DNA of 64,000 nt from Amyelois transitella (Eukaryota > Arthropoda > Insecta > Lepidoptera > Pyralidae), in NCBI RefSeq assembly GCF_032362555.1, contig NC_083515.1:4871001-4935000 (forward strand), in the 5' to 3' direction. Made by a program: the position numbers and the translations under genes. Position 1 is the stretch's first letter. Each line of letters begins with the position of its first letter. The notes under the pieces were generated by a model that was not told where the DNA came from, made no database searches, and worked only from the letters and a program-made list of their open reading frames with translations. This document shows, in pieces, positions 25,936-38,553 of the stretch.

Positions 25936-26689
25936 TGATATATAATTGTAAATATGATGAGCTGATGGTTAACGATGAAACGGGAACGAAGTTTTAGACT
26001 CAGTTGCCACAAGGGAACGATTTTCTGCCAGACTTGGTGTAATCCCCGTAGGAACCGTAGCTCCTTCTTCCACGGTGTCTTCTTGTCGCAGTTTATTTGT
26101 ATGTATTATGTACCTATATATGGTTTACCTAAGGTTGACTGGAAGATATTGCTTAAGCAATAATTCTTAAGCGAAGTCCGCCTTTGTACCTTACAGCCTG
26201 TTTTCTTTAAATTTTTTTTTCTTACAGAAAAGAGTTTACAGAAAAGGAAAAAGATAAAGTTGTAGGTATATTATATGAATTTAGGTATACTCATAAAATA
26301 CATAAATAACTATCGTTTTCCTACCTTCTTAATTTATTAACACGATTTTCTACGAATCCTAAACGGATAACACATATTTATTTTGTGCTTCGCGGTGAGC
26401 ACAATAGTTTTATTAGTATATTTGATTTTTTCTCTACACATACATATTTGTGTAAGGTGCTTATAATTTTTCCTCATAGGCTTTTATTTGTACAAACTAA
26501 AAAGGATGTTTTTCAATAAGGCACCGCGGCACGTGTTTTTTTAATAAAGCGTTAATGAATACTCGTATATCTTTGTGATCTTTGTAAATCAGTAGTTTAA
26601 GGTGGAATTTGAGTCCTCCTCGGGGAAGACATTACCGGGATAAACCTCTAGAGAGATTAGTAAATGTAATTTAAGATATGTATGAACAT

Positions 26690-26941
26690 ATGTTACGTCT
26701 TTATCGCTTACAGGATAGACAGAGCCAACAGCCATAAGTCTGAAAGACCACGTTCAGCTGTATGGCCTTATGTTGAAATTGAGATTCAAATAGTTATAAT
26801 GTTAACCATGTGGTTACCGGCACTTAAGAATAGAATCCTTCCATATCATTCTCGTAGATGACGTAAAAGGCAACTAAGGGATAGGCTTATATACTCGGGA
26901 ACTCTAGACTCCTATAGGGGATGGGCTAGCTACCTGTCACT
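26690..26941. repeat. Two SINE fragments in opposite orientation
   Basis: At 26690-26790 a minus-strand 3' part is present ('GGATAGACAGAGCCAACAGC' to 'GAGATTCAAATAG'). It is followed directly at about 26803-26941 by a plus-strand 5' part ('CATGTGGTTACCGGCAC' to 'GATGGGCTAGCTACCTGTC'). Together they make up about one element, so an internal inversion or two nested insertions are possible. Confidence 0.6.
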
Positions 26942-29900
26942 ACCAACTTACCCATAAAATTGTTCAGGACGGCAAACAACTCATTAATTTAATAATATCA
27001 TTATTTTTGATCCTTTTAACTACGTATGCAATATAAATTTATGTTAATTTTTACTATGTGTATGTGTGATTGGAATAGTTAGATGTGTGATGTCTGCACA
27101 TAATTACCAACGTCTATAATCAACAGTGATAGGTTTTGCACTTCGCGTGGGTGCGGTTCCAAACAGTCTGCTGTGCACGAGAATCCACTTCCATATAAAG
27201 TGAGCTTAGTTCTTATAACAGCAAACCTGTTTGAAACGTAGGCCCGCCTTACGTAGATTAATGATCTGACGGAATGCCAATTAAACTCGATTAAGATAAA
27301 GCCGAAAGGAGAGTTACATGTACAGCCGCCTGCAGGGAAATATGACCCCCTAATCATATAAACTATACCCAACCAACAAACCACAGGTTAATTTTCACTC
27401 CAAAAAACTTATGTTCAACTGTCCTTTCAAATTACTTAGAAAATTAACATGATGATAATTATTTTACTTGATTAGCTACTTAAAAGAAAAAAGAATGTAA
27501 ACTGTATTAAAAATCATTAACATTTCAGCAAAAATATCCAGATTACAACGGAAGCAATTTCCACAGCCCGTGCGTACGTAATTTATTCAAATGTAGTTAG
27601 TTATTTTTAAGCAAAAGGAATAAATCTGCAACTTATCTATTTTTTATACATAAACAATCAGTATCTTAAACACTGTTATTTCCTTAAACTAAATTTAAAT
27701 TGATCTTGATGGTATCGACCCTCGGCACGCTACACTAAGATTTATATTACTCTAATTGAAAAAAAAATTGTACTGTAATTTTGCCATTGCCATTCTATAG
27801 GGTTCCTAACACTGTAGAATACGACCACTTTATCTTTATATGTAATTGGTTTTCTTTAAAAAAAAAAAAGAATCTGGTAAAATAATAAACACTTCATCCC
27901 ACTCAAAGTTATGGGTCAAGCTAGAATAAGAATAAGTTTTAGGGTCACAATAATGACCCACTTTCCTGAATCTTACCTAGTCCTTGGTGGTTTTTAAAGT
28001 AGTTTGAACAATGAAGATAAATAAACAATCATTCAAATTATGACAAACTTAAGCGAATGTGCGGTTAACAATTTTAATAATTTACAGAACTTACATGAAT
28101 TATCATGAAAATTCATAGAATCGCATGTAAAAATAAAAAAGAAAAAAATAAGTGTCACAATTAATTCTAACAACTAAATTAAAAGCCAATTTGCAAACTT
28201 GACCAAGTGTGCCACAACTAAAAATCAATGGAAAGTTACGACAAGACGCCATTAGAAAACTCCACCTGTAGACGTCAACTACAATTGTACAATTTCTCCG
28301 ATAACTAATGGTAATTAGTACTTACGCAGTTACGAAAAACACTCCGACTAATTAGTGAACGAATCAATAAACTCCTGCATGCCGGAAGAAAGTGCATTAA
28401 CATTATGCTTATCTCCAGTTTTATCTTCTTGGTAAGATTTCTCAACTTATGTCTATGAACGATAATATAACAAAACAAGCTTTATATGTTCGTAATACAC
28501 TTTGTTTTATGAATAATATAAAGTTATGCAGGTACTTTGTTCAGTGATTGAGAATGGCACTTCTTATGCCTTATAAGTCTGTCCTGTAAATTCTTAAAAG
28601 TTGCGTGAGAATTGGTCGACTGACACACATGACGACTTACATAATGCTCAATTTCACCTTTTGCTTCGCCATACGTAAAAATTTAAGATGGTCATAAATA
28701 TCTGTATAAGTTATGATATTTGAAAATATAAATAATATTATTTTGTTCTTATTTTCGACTCTGCTCAAATCATGACACCTGCCAAACTGCCAAACAATCT
28801 GCTCAACTGCCAAATATACCTACTGCTGATCGAAAGAATGTAGAAGTAAAACATTTCTTTTTTTAAAAACGGTACAAAGTAACAAAGAAAATGTTTTATA
28901 AATTTTTATTATAACAATCAATATCCTAGGATCCTGGCACTTGATTATAATTACTCTTTCAATTTTATTTTCTAATATGTTCTTTCAGAACGGATGAAGG
29001 TTTTTACGTCTATATATATAACATTCTCACATTCGCATATTACCATTATACCTAACTGTGCATTGAATCTTTTATTGAATCGATTGCAATCATACGATGA
29101 AATTTATATGACGGCACGGACAGTTCTCATTTCACAAAGTGAGTAAACACGGTTATTTTCCACGAGCTTGTGAATATTCAATACTAAATGATATTAAACG
29201 GCGTCTTATATACCCTTCGATGTAACTATCCTTTTTTAATGAAAACATGCTTTTTTTACTACAAAGAAGTTCTTAAATTACTACAATCCTCTACCCTCTT
29301 CACCGTCGTGTAAACCCCCGGTTGCCTGCTCTGCCTTTGGAAGAATCCGGTCCGTCTTAATCCACATCCCCTCTTTTCTTGAAAACATTTCTATCCAATG
29401 TATATCATCGCACGATCCGTTACTTTCAAATTCATGTAAATTATAATGTAACCGTAATACGAGATGAAGGAAAAGATAAAAGAATAGAGATATTATTTTT
29501 CTTTTCTGAAATAACGAATGGACTGAAGATAAAAGATACCTATACAGACTCACCTGGTGTGCGCACTTCAGATGATCTTTTTCTCAACAATGGTGTCCAC
29601 TCTGAAGTCCCTGGATTTTCCTTCCGAAATGACACCGAATCCAACACATTACTTGCTAAAACTTTAGTAAAGACATTCATATTTTCTACACACTGATCTT
29701 TACATAAAGCAAAACCATTCAAACATTAAATATTTTCTCCGATTTGTATATCACATACTACCTAAAGTGTATCACATTTGGACTACAACAGTTGACTAAG
29801 TGCAACAAAATGATATAACCTTAGTGATTATTAATTGTAATTATTTATGTTTACAGATAACATTATAAGGACGCGTTGACAAGGTATATAAAGTGTGGGA

Positions 29901-30962
29901 TATTCCTATATTTGAGCTAAGAACATCTAAATAAATAATAAAACCATTATAAATTCTGTCTATTTTGCACGGAGGAGACGTCTCTGCAAAAATAAGTATT
30001 TATTATATGGTCATGGAGAAGACGTAAATGTTTCATTATTTCATTGAAAAGTATGAAATATTAAACTCATTATTTTAAACAGCTTAGTCTTATAAACATA
30101 GCGAAGAATAAACCATCGAACGTTTCCGCTGACAGCTGTGGAAAATCACCTCCTTATCCTCAATGTTTGTCAACAAACGACTTAATAGATAAAAATGTTT
30201 GAGACACATTCATTCTGCTTTAGGTCAATCTCCAATAAACAACGAAACGTAAACAATGCTGATAAGTAAATACGATATTAATTAGGAACATATCCAGTAT
30301 TTATTTTCAGAAATCTCACAAGTTTTTAGTCCCAGAAACAAGAAGGTACACATATTATAAATATTTCCAAAAAAATTTACTTATCATCGACCTAGTTTAG
30401 TCACAATTTTTTTAATCTTCTCTGTATCAATGTGTACCCTGATAATCTTGACCGATATGAGAATTAGAAATTGTGTTGGTACTTTAATAAATTCAATATC
30501 ATTGATATATTGCGCATAAAAACGTAGCAAGAGTTTCGCTTCATTAGTAGCCATTGAAATAAAAACTGAAATTTTATAATGTTTTATGATACCGTTTGAA
30601 GCGTTTTGTGAATGTCACGTTCTTCCAATTACCATCAGAGAGACCAAATGCTTTCTCTCTTTCTCATTGAATGAAGAATAAATATCTTCAAACAAATGCA
30701 TTTTATCAGTATTTTTAAAGTAAATACCTTATTCGTACTATATTCGTACTTAAATTCTCATTGAAATGGAAATTGGTATTCGCTGGTTATATACCAAATT
30801 GTTGAACAAATAAAATGCTAACATGATGCTAACCGATTTGTGCAAATATCAAACTGAATGCAATGCAGTTGGCGGATTTAAGTATTTTTAACAAACAGTA
30901 GTTCCTTTTGTTTCGTAAAGACGAGAGAACTTGCCAACCCTTTGATTTAGTAGTTAATCATT

Positions 30963-33900
30963 ATGGCGTTAATTTCATGCCTATTTCTATTTCAGATACT
31001 ATTTAGTATTTCCAATGCGGATACAGATACAGATTTTCAAGCTACAATGATTGTCGATGTAATCCAATCCATGGAGAGGCCATCATTCGTTATCGCCACG
31101 CTTTGCTGGCCAGATTGTAAGGAAATGTTTAAAATTAGAATTGCTTCATTAAAATATTTTCGGCCAAAAACGAGCAAGAATTCTTTTTTTTTTTTTGCAG
31201 ATAAAAAACTAAAGTTACATTTAATGCTCGATGGTTGGTTTCGGGAGTGGGAATCACGTTATTTTCATTTGGAAATGAATATGCAAGTGCAAAATGTAGT
31301 ATTTTTGGCTGATGTTAACTGTCCTAATATTTCTGATCATTTTGAAAAGGTAATATTGTTAAGAAAAAAATGCATTTAAATTTTAGTCCCTAACCTCTTT
31401 TATAATAAAAGTACTTATTATCCTATTCATCCATGTCATCATTATAAGGCGAAATATATTATATCAAGTTAATTGAAATAGTATTAATTTTTACAGTGTA
31501 GTAAAGAAAAATATTTTCGGTCCCCATATCGATGGTTGATCCTGGATACTTCTGATACAAATGACACTATTCCTGATGCTATTTATGATTTTGACATATT
31601 ACCCGATAGCGAAGTGATGATCGTTCGACCTGCGAGAAAAACATATGATATTAATTTTAGTGAGTACCATACCTATTCCTTAAATTTGTAATTGAATAAA
31701 AAGTTCCTAAAAAAATTGCGATAGAATTATTGTCATATTTATTTAAAATAATCAAAATAAATCTACTGGTGCATAACCAAAATGCTGGTCTTGTAAGTAC
31801 ATTATGTAGAAAATAAATAATCATCTCTTAAACTAAAATATCGTGTAAGCTGGTTCAAGATACATTTGAAGGTTTAAATAAGCAATATTTACAAACCTAG
31901 TTAAATTGTTTCATAAAGGTTAAAAATTAATAAATAATAAATATAAACAGGACAGATAACACAGATTGAGTCAGCCTCGAAGTACTAGACTTGTGTTTTG
32001 AGATACTAACCCAACGATACTATATTTTATAATAAATACTTATATAGAAAACTATCCAAGGCCCAGGCCAATCAGAGAAAGTATCTCATCATGCCCTGGT
32101 CGAGATTAAACCCAGAACCTCATTATTATCATTTTGTTAGGTCTTAACGTTTTCATAGAATTTAATTTCATTTATTTACATTAAAATTTCAGTTTATCGA
32201 GTAGGTGCTGGAGAACCTTGGAAGTCGGAACTTTATGGAACATGGGATGAGAGGAACAAACTCAGTAAGAGTGACGTCACAACCATACCTACGTCATTAC
32301 GAAGACAAGATTTGGGCGGATATGAAATACGAATTTGTTATGTCCTTACTGATAATGATAGTATGAACCATTTAACTGATGAAATGTAAGTTAGTGTAAA
32401 CAAAGAACATATAGAGAAGAGAAAACTGGACATGCTCAAATTATTGTTTGAGAACCCGGACCGAAAAACATGCTCACGCATTAAACTTTGAAATAGGACT
32501 ATTGTTTTGAAAAAGGACAATTGTCCTTTTTTATAGACGCTTGTGGAAACAAACTATCAACTAGGACTTATGACTCCTTACAATGGTCTCCGTCTATCTA
32601 TCTATACAAACTTTAAATTAATTATTTGGCTTGCAGCAAAATAATAAGTATCAAGACATTATTACATTATTTAAGATTTGACGCAAAATAAATTTAAAAT
32701 CAATATATAATTATAGACGGAAACTATTGTTAAGATATCGTCATTAGCCATAGTCAATTGTTTCTTTCCAAGTGAGTCAGTCGGTTGAAGGATACCGGAG
32801 GAGTTGGGGGGGGCCTAGGCGATCTTAATGTTGTGCAACTTAAGGACATCAGGGCAAAAGTACCTGAAACCGGCATGATGATAGTTATGAATGTGAATGA
32901 CGTGAAATAAAATAAAAATAACCATGTAGAGATCGTTGCAAGAGAAAAGATATAATCTCTGCCTACCCATCCGGAGAAGAGGTGATATTTTATGTTTGTA
33001 TGAAATAATGAATAATTGTCTGTATGGAGATATTTGTTATAATGAAGAGTACCTGTAAAGGTCTGCCAATAAAAATATCATTTCACTCATAGAAAAGATA
33101 AATGATGATCTATCGGTATTTTGCAGTAATGATCATATTGACACGATCACAAAGGTAAATTTCCCGACGACAAATCATTTATTTGATTTCCTCAATGCTA
33201 ATAGGAAATATTTCTTTGCCAACACGTGGGGATATCATCTGAACGGCACTTGGAATGGGATGACAGGATATCTTGTTAGAGAAGAGGTTGACATCGGAGG
33301 TAGGTATATAACAAAAACAGTTTTTTCCTCTATATGACAATCTGAATAATATTTTCTTAAATCTGACCTTATCCACAACATCTGTAGAATATTTGACGAA
33401 ACAAGCAGTCGATACTGATAATAAATATAATTTGGAAATGCTTGTTATATATAGTAAAACAATATTTGTGAAAAAATATTTGTGTTTTCAAAATACTTTG
33501 CTTTTTGGGTTTGAAAAAGGTTTTTATACATTTTGTGAGCGAAAGAAAATACTTAAGACTAATGGAACTGAAAACAGAGTTTTGTAATACTTATTTGCGT
33601 AAATAACCTTAAGGTTGTTCAAAGACAAATTTTATATGCGATTTTCGTGGAAGTTAGTTAGACAAGCTGATTCTGCACATAATAATATTGAATATGTGCA
33701 GAATCTGACACCGAACGCGATGGATTCATGGAATTTTTTTAGCAATAAGTGTGATTCTCTAACAAATTCAACCCTTCATTCTAACTGCATATATACCTTT
33801 CGTATTTGTACCTCATAGCCTGTTTTTCTTTTCGTTCTTAGTGTAAATAGTTTATCTTTAATATATCGGCGATTTTTGCTATTCAGTTTCAAGAAGTGAA

Positions 33901-36900
33901 AAATAGAGCCTGTATTGAATATGTTAGTTTATTTCTTGCAGATAAAATCTTACAATAGATAGATAGAAGATTGAGTAATAGTTCTTATTTTGAATTTACT
34001 AGTAACAAAACAATGGCCAGGGTATTTGTACTTAATTGAAATCAAAACCATGAATGTTTAACAACATCACATTTACTGTATAATTTTCACCCTCTTGTCA
34101 ATTGGCAGGGGTTCTAATCGCCTTATGTATGATTTTTGACCTTATTATTATTATTAATGAAACAAATCAATTTTGCGTTTCAGGGTCTCCAATGTTTTTC
34201 ACCACCGAACGTATGTCAGTGGTTGAATACATAGCGAGCCCAACACCGACCCGATCGAAGTTTGTATTTCAACAGCCTAAATTGTCCTACGAAAATAATC
34301 TATTCCTACTTTCCTTCCGAGCTGCGGTATGGTATAGCAGTCTAGCGTTGGTCTTCATAATGTTGTTAGCCATTTTCGTTGTAGCTATGTGGGAATGGAA
34401 GAAGCATGGAGATGATTTTGAATCGGTAAGATGGACGAACAGATTTAACATTTAATGATTAAGTTTGTGCCGACCAATAGGGTTTAAGCGTTTCCACCTC
34501 ATCTATCTTTACGCCTTAAATTTTTTTTGTCTTCACATTTCGCTATACGTTCCCCCTTCAAATTTGAAAATACTCAACATTACGGACCTCACTGTTTAAA
34601 TAAGGTTAGGTTTTCCTGCAAAGGTTGCGAAAGGAGTCACGTAAAAAACTGACTCACCCAATCCAGGATCCATGTTCGAAGGCATACCCGGACAAAATGC
34701 AGGAGAAATAAAACTGACCAATTTTTGAATTTATTCACTTAACTCTTATCTTATATCCTTTCTGAAAATATATTTTTCGTGGGATATTTAGGTGACGTTG
34801 TATTTTATAATCATTGGCACTGTACCTTAAAAAAAGATTTCGTTATTCGTAACAAATGTAGCAACATTAAGCTGTTCATAATTATAATATATTTTTTCAG
34901 AGAAATAAAAATTCTGGTGTCTTGCGACCTAGCATGGCTGATATTATCATTATGATATTTGGCGCTACTTGCCAACAAGGAAGTCCTGTTGAGTTAAAAG
35001 GTACCATGAAGGCGCCATGAACTTGTCTATTTAAAAATCTTTGACTACATTCCAATTGTTTTTAAATTCTGAGCAGAGTAAACAACTACTTACTTAAATT
35101 GGATACAATTTCCTAAATCTAACTTTACTTAAAAATTTCAAGCACTTTGAGGATGAAGTCACTAAAGTCCCAATAAAAAAAAATCGAATAACTCTGAAGT
35201 TTGGCAAAACACCGATAAATGCTACAAATATTTGTAGTGTACTGAATGACTTTTCTTTAAATATTTTCAGGTTCACTGGGGCGCATGGTCATGTTAATAT
35301 TGTTTCTGGCTTTAATGTTCCTGTATACATCGTACTCGGCAAACATTGTGGCTCTGCTCCAGTCGAGCTCCTCCAAAATAAAGACTCTGGAAGATTTGTT
35401 GAACTCCAGGCTCATGTTTGGTGTTCATGATAATGTTTTTAATAGATATTACTTCGCAGTAATCTCATTTTGAAATATTAATTTCATGTTCATTACACGC
35501 ACTTACATAAATGTCCTGGCAATAGTCCCATCCGATTTCGTTCTCATCTCTTTGCGGAAAGAGAGTCTGGTTCTTATATCCATTATCCTGGACTGAGTAG
35601 GTAAGGTATTTACACGAAATGACTCCCGTCTTAAACTGCAACCTTTGCAGGAGAATCTAACCCTTATCTACAAGAACATACAAATAATCTAATGAAACAT
35701 CCATACAAATCGTAGTTACCTATTTAAGTAACAGGTAGAAAAGAAAGAATCAGAGTAAAATTCATAACTCAGAAAAGAATAATTGCTGCATATGGCCGCG
35801 TTAAAATTTAAACCTGTGCCCCACTCTGCATCTCATATTCTCATTCGGACAATTCATACACTTTCTTGAGTATTTACGAAAAGTAAAATGCCGTCGATTA
35901 TTTTCAGACTGCGACTGAACCTATAAGAAAAGCTATTTATGAAAAGAAGGTGGCTCCACCTGGAGTTAAACCAAGGTTTATGACAATGGAAGAGGGAGTC
36001 AAACGAATGCAGAAAGTGAGCCTTCGATATTACGTTCTTTATGATGATCGCATGATGTTATTATACACTCACTAACACACAAAAATACTTGAAACATAAA
36101 AAATAGCCGTGTGGTTCCCGGCACCAATAAAAAAAAATAATAGGATGGAGTGGCCATCTTTTTCCCATGGATGTGGGAGAAACCTTCTTTTAGACGATGG
36201 GCTAGTAACTTGTCACTATTTGAAGCCTATCTTCAAGTCTGTTGTTCTACCCCGGAAGGAATATAGACGTGAATATATATATGTATGAATTAACATGTGT
36301 GAAGTAACATTTTACCTTTATGAAAAAAATTGGACGTTGCCTTAAGAATATCCATCAGCAAAATTATAAAAACCTTTTATTAGCAAAGATGATTGTTGGT
36401 GCCATGTCCAAGCAATACCAGAATTTAGACGACGAGGCAGCGCATATACATACCTACGTCATAAATTACTACTTCCATTTTGTTATCGGTAATTAACATC
36501 CATCAAAAGCTATTACACCAGTCCACCTTCACCTTAACAGTGCACTATAAGGACTTCGGCGTTACCACTGATAATTGTTAAGAAAATGTTATTTTCAGGG
36601 TTTGTTTGCGTTTCACATGGAGACAGGCGTCGGATACAAATTTGTGGGGAAATACTTCAGAGAAAGTGAGAAGTGCGGCTTAAAGGAAATTCAATATCTA
36701 CAAGTGATCGACCCATTTATTGCTGTGAGGAAGGATACTCCGTACAAAGAGATGTTTAAAATAGGGTAATTTACTTAAGCTCATAGTAAATACGGCAAGT
36801 AGTTCTAAGTCATAAATAGGTGTTTTTACACATAGTTTTAAAGTTCTCTTTATGCATTTTTACATTATAAAGTAAGTCGTAGTAGTAGTAGTAATTCATC

Positions 36901-37448
36901 GGTACATCGAGCCGAATTGAGTGAAAATTTAAGAGTTTTTAATAATTATGTAATAGAAAGCTAAAATTCAAATCTTTCAGCCTATATCCTACATAAAACG
37001 TGAACAGTACATGCCATTTTTTTTAATAATTCCAGTTGCACAAAGACAGACTTACCCTTTCAGGGAAGACCAAGAAAATACCTTAATAAATGATGATATG
37101 ACACGCTCGTCCGCCGCATTCATTAACAATTTTTGTTTTTCAACTTTGGCAAATAAGTGTACACTCTTTATTTTCAGATTTAAACGCATTCAAGAGCATG
37201 GCCTGCAGGCTCGCGAGAACCAGCTTTACGAGAAACGACCTAAATGTTCAGGAAGAGAGTCCAGTTTCATATCAGTGAGCATGGTGGATTGCTACCCAGC
37301 ACTGCTCATACTGTCCTATGCCATGATTTTATCGGTGATTCTTCTCTTTCTAGAGATTATTGTTCATAAAAGGCGTAGATTTATTATTTGTAACAGTCAA
37401 GAACGGCATTTCTCAATAGAACAAAATAATAATAGCTCCTTGTTATGA
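30963..37448 (+). CDS. IR-A: IR75-like ionotropic receptor
   Basis: This is a variant ionotropic glutamate receptor of insect chemosensory neurons. Exons: 30963-31116, 31201-31349, 31497-31659, 32193-32385, 33127-33299, 34184-34425, 34901-35000, 35271-35458, 35908-36015, 36599-36765, 37178-37448. They sum to 1908 nt (635 aa). A signal peptide (residues 1-19, 'LISCLFLFQILFSI') precedes an N-terminal region with 'VNCPNISDHF' and 'YRWLILDTS'. S1 carries 'WGYHLNGTWNGMTGYLV' and an Arg near residue 287 ('FFTTERMSVVEY') at the position that binds the ligand carboxylate in iGluRs. M1 is about 326-346, M3 about 396-418 with 'LYTSYSANIVALLQSS' replacing the iGluR SYTANLAAF motif, S2 carries 'KCGLKEIQYL', and M4 is about 585-607. 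Motifs such as 'FVFQQPKLSYENNLFLL' match IR75 (p/q/d-type) receptors. Intron 1 (84 bp) is free of in-frame stops, but the orthologous position is an intron in all paralogues. Ligand is unknown; the family often detects acids. Confidence 0.93.
32790..33003 (+). repeat. RTE/LINE-like 3' end in IR-A intron
   Basis: It contains 'GTAGAGATCGTTGCAAGAG', 'ATAATCTCTGCCTACCC' and 'TCCGGAGAAGAGGTGATATT', which resemble the C-terminal codons and 3' end of a common lepidopteran non-LTR element. It lies in the intron between IR-A exons 4 and 5. A reverse-strand scrap with the same 'CCTCTTAACCGGAGGGG' core lies before exon 7 of IR-B (about 42296-42322) and of IR-D (about 51332-51358). Confidence 0.5.
34598..34720 (+). 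repeat. Dispersed repeat with CCTGCAAAGGTTGCG core, IR-A intron
   Basis: It shows 'GGTTTTCCTGCAAAGGTTGC', 'CTGACTCACCCAATCCAGG' and 'ATCCATGTTCG'. It is the same family as 18690-18865 and 35560-35680. Confidence 0.5.
35560..35680 (-). repeat. Dispersed repeat with CCTGCAAAGGTTGCAG core, IR-A intron
   Basis: On the minus strand it reads 'TCTCCTGCAAAGGTTGCAG', 'AAGACGGGAGTCATTTCG' and 'CTCAGTCCAGGATAATGG'. It is oriented opposite to the copy at 34598-34720, with IR-A exons 7 and 8 between them. Confidence 0.5.
36106..36287 (+). repeat. SINE-like repeat, internally deleted, IR-A intron
   Basis: The head is GCCGTGTGGTTCCCGGCACC, followed by 'TTTTTCCCATGGATGTGG', 'GACGATGGGCTAG' and 'GGAATATAGACGTG'. 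It lies between IR-A exons 9 and 10, left of the segmental duplication, and has no paired copy. Confidence 0.8.
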
Positions 37449-37606
37449 AGACCATATATACTGGACTTATAATCATCTATAAACTATCAAATAGAAAGAG
37501 TTTTCATAGAACAAGATCTGTAGTCTGTTGATTCTGTTGTAGTATGTTAAAATTTTGATTTTTCAGTGGTGGATCCATAGAATAATCAAAATTTAAAAAA
37601 TCACAA

Positions 37607-37612
37607 AATAAA
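37607..37612 (+). terminator. Poly(A) signal of IR-A
   Basis: A canonical AATAAA lies 159 bp after the IR-A stop codon in 'CACAAAATAAAGTG'. The same context recurs at 46863-46868 after IR-C. Confidence 0.55.
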
Positions 37613-37984
37613 GTGTATGTATCTATATTTCTGAATTTTATTGCCTTTGTGTCCATCTTAAATTAGATTAAGTCTAGCACTTTACAATTACATTACAAAC
37701 AAATAAATGACCTCACTCTCGCATATCAACATATATGTATTAAAGTAGGGACAGCCTACTATCTGTAAAATCTACCCCTGTAAGTCGGTAGTGTTACGTT
37801 TGACGAACAGTTGTTAACATAAGGGACTATTACGTAATTATGAATCCAAATAAAGCAATGGTTGCATGTAATCTAAGTCAGCTGGGCAAGTCATTTAAAG
37901 CCACTAATAATGATACTTAAATCAGGGATGGTAAAATTTTTAGAATAAGATTAAGTGAACTTTTAGTATTTTTCTAAATACTTA

Positions 37985-38041
37985 CGAACTTAAAACTAGG
38001 GTGTTTTCTTGACTACAGAAAACACCCTAGTTTTAAGTTCG
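37985..38041. repeat. Perfect 25-bp inverted repeat, 7-nt loop
   Basis: The left arm 37985-38009 (starting CGAACTTAAAACTAGGGTG) and the right arm 38017-38041 are exact reverse complements with a 7-nt loop. It lies 513 bp upstream of the IR-B ATG. At the homologous place before IR-D (about 47220-47250) only 'CGAACTTAAAACTAGAG' remains and the hairpin is gone. Confidence 0.85.
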
Positions 38042-38553
38042 CCGTGTTGTTTAGAAGAATAAGGGTCGGTGATTTTAATTTTAATAGGATCTAAATTAAC
38101 ACGAAAATATTATTGGGTCCTAATTGACGGCAATGAATACATAGATTTAAAATCAACGTTACCCTAATATTTAAATTACTACGAGCTAAATAAGAAATGA
38201 AGACAAAGTACCTAAGCATAATTTAGTACTAGTATCGCTAAAGCAATGTCTTCCAGTGAACCTTAGGGTGGGAGGAAACTAATAAATAGAAAGGCGATCG
38301 GCTAGAACAAAATCATAACTCATAAAGCCCTACAAAACACACATTAGTTGTAACGTAATGAGAGAATTGGATGGTAAATTGCACTTTGTGTCTAGTCTTC
38401 AACATTTTATAATTTGGTGTAATAAGTATTGTACCTTATTAATTTGAAACTTACCTGTGCCTTGTAAGTATCTAACAAAGAAACAAGTCATTATGTAACC
38501 AGACTTATTGAAAATTATAAATTATATTTTGTAACTAACCATAAAAACGCACA

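Larger units (their letters stand above)
20226..30962. other. Gene-poor intergenic interval before the receptor array
   Basis: I find no supported exon series here. The listed frames (for example 24124-24378, 27079-27384, 29281-29553) lack family motifs and compatible splice phases. The content is AT-rich unique sequence with SINE fragments at 22379, 24522, 25730 and 26690. The promoter and 5' UTR of IR-A must lie at its right end. I could not find a clear TATA/initiator pair there. Confidence 0.5.
37449..38553 (+). other. IR-A/IR-B intergenic spacer
   Basis: It contains the IR-A 3' UTR with a likely AATAAA at 37607-37612, a perfect 25-bp inverted repeat at 37985-38041, and the IR-B promoter. 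It is homologous to 46732-47928 over most of its length. No coding sequence is seen. Confidence 0.7.

Noticed and set aside
27079-27384. A 101-residue minus-strand ORF as a small gene
   Set aside because: There is no recognisable domain, no signal peptide or conserved context, and no splice support. The length is possible by chance.
30963-31379. A single 138-residue ORF read straight through at the start of IR-A
   Set aside because: All paralogues have a phase-1 intron at this place and good GT/AG signals exist at 31117 and 31200, so the ORF spans a stop-free intron.
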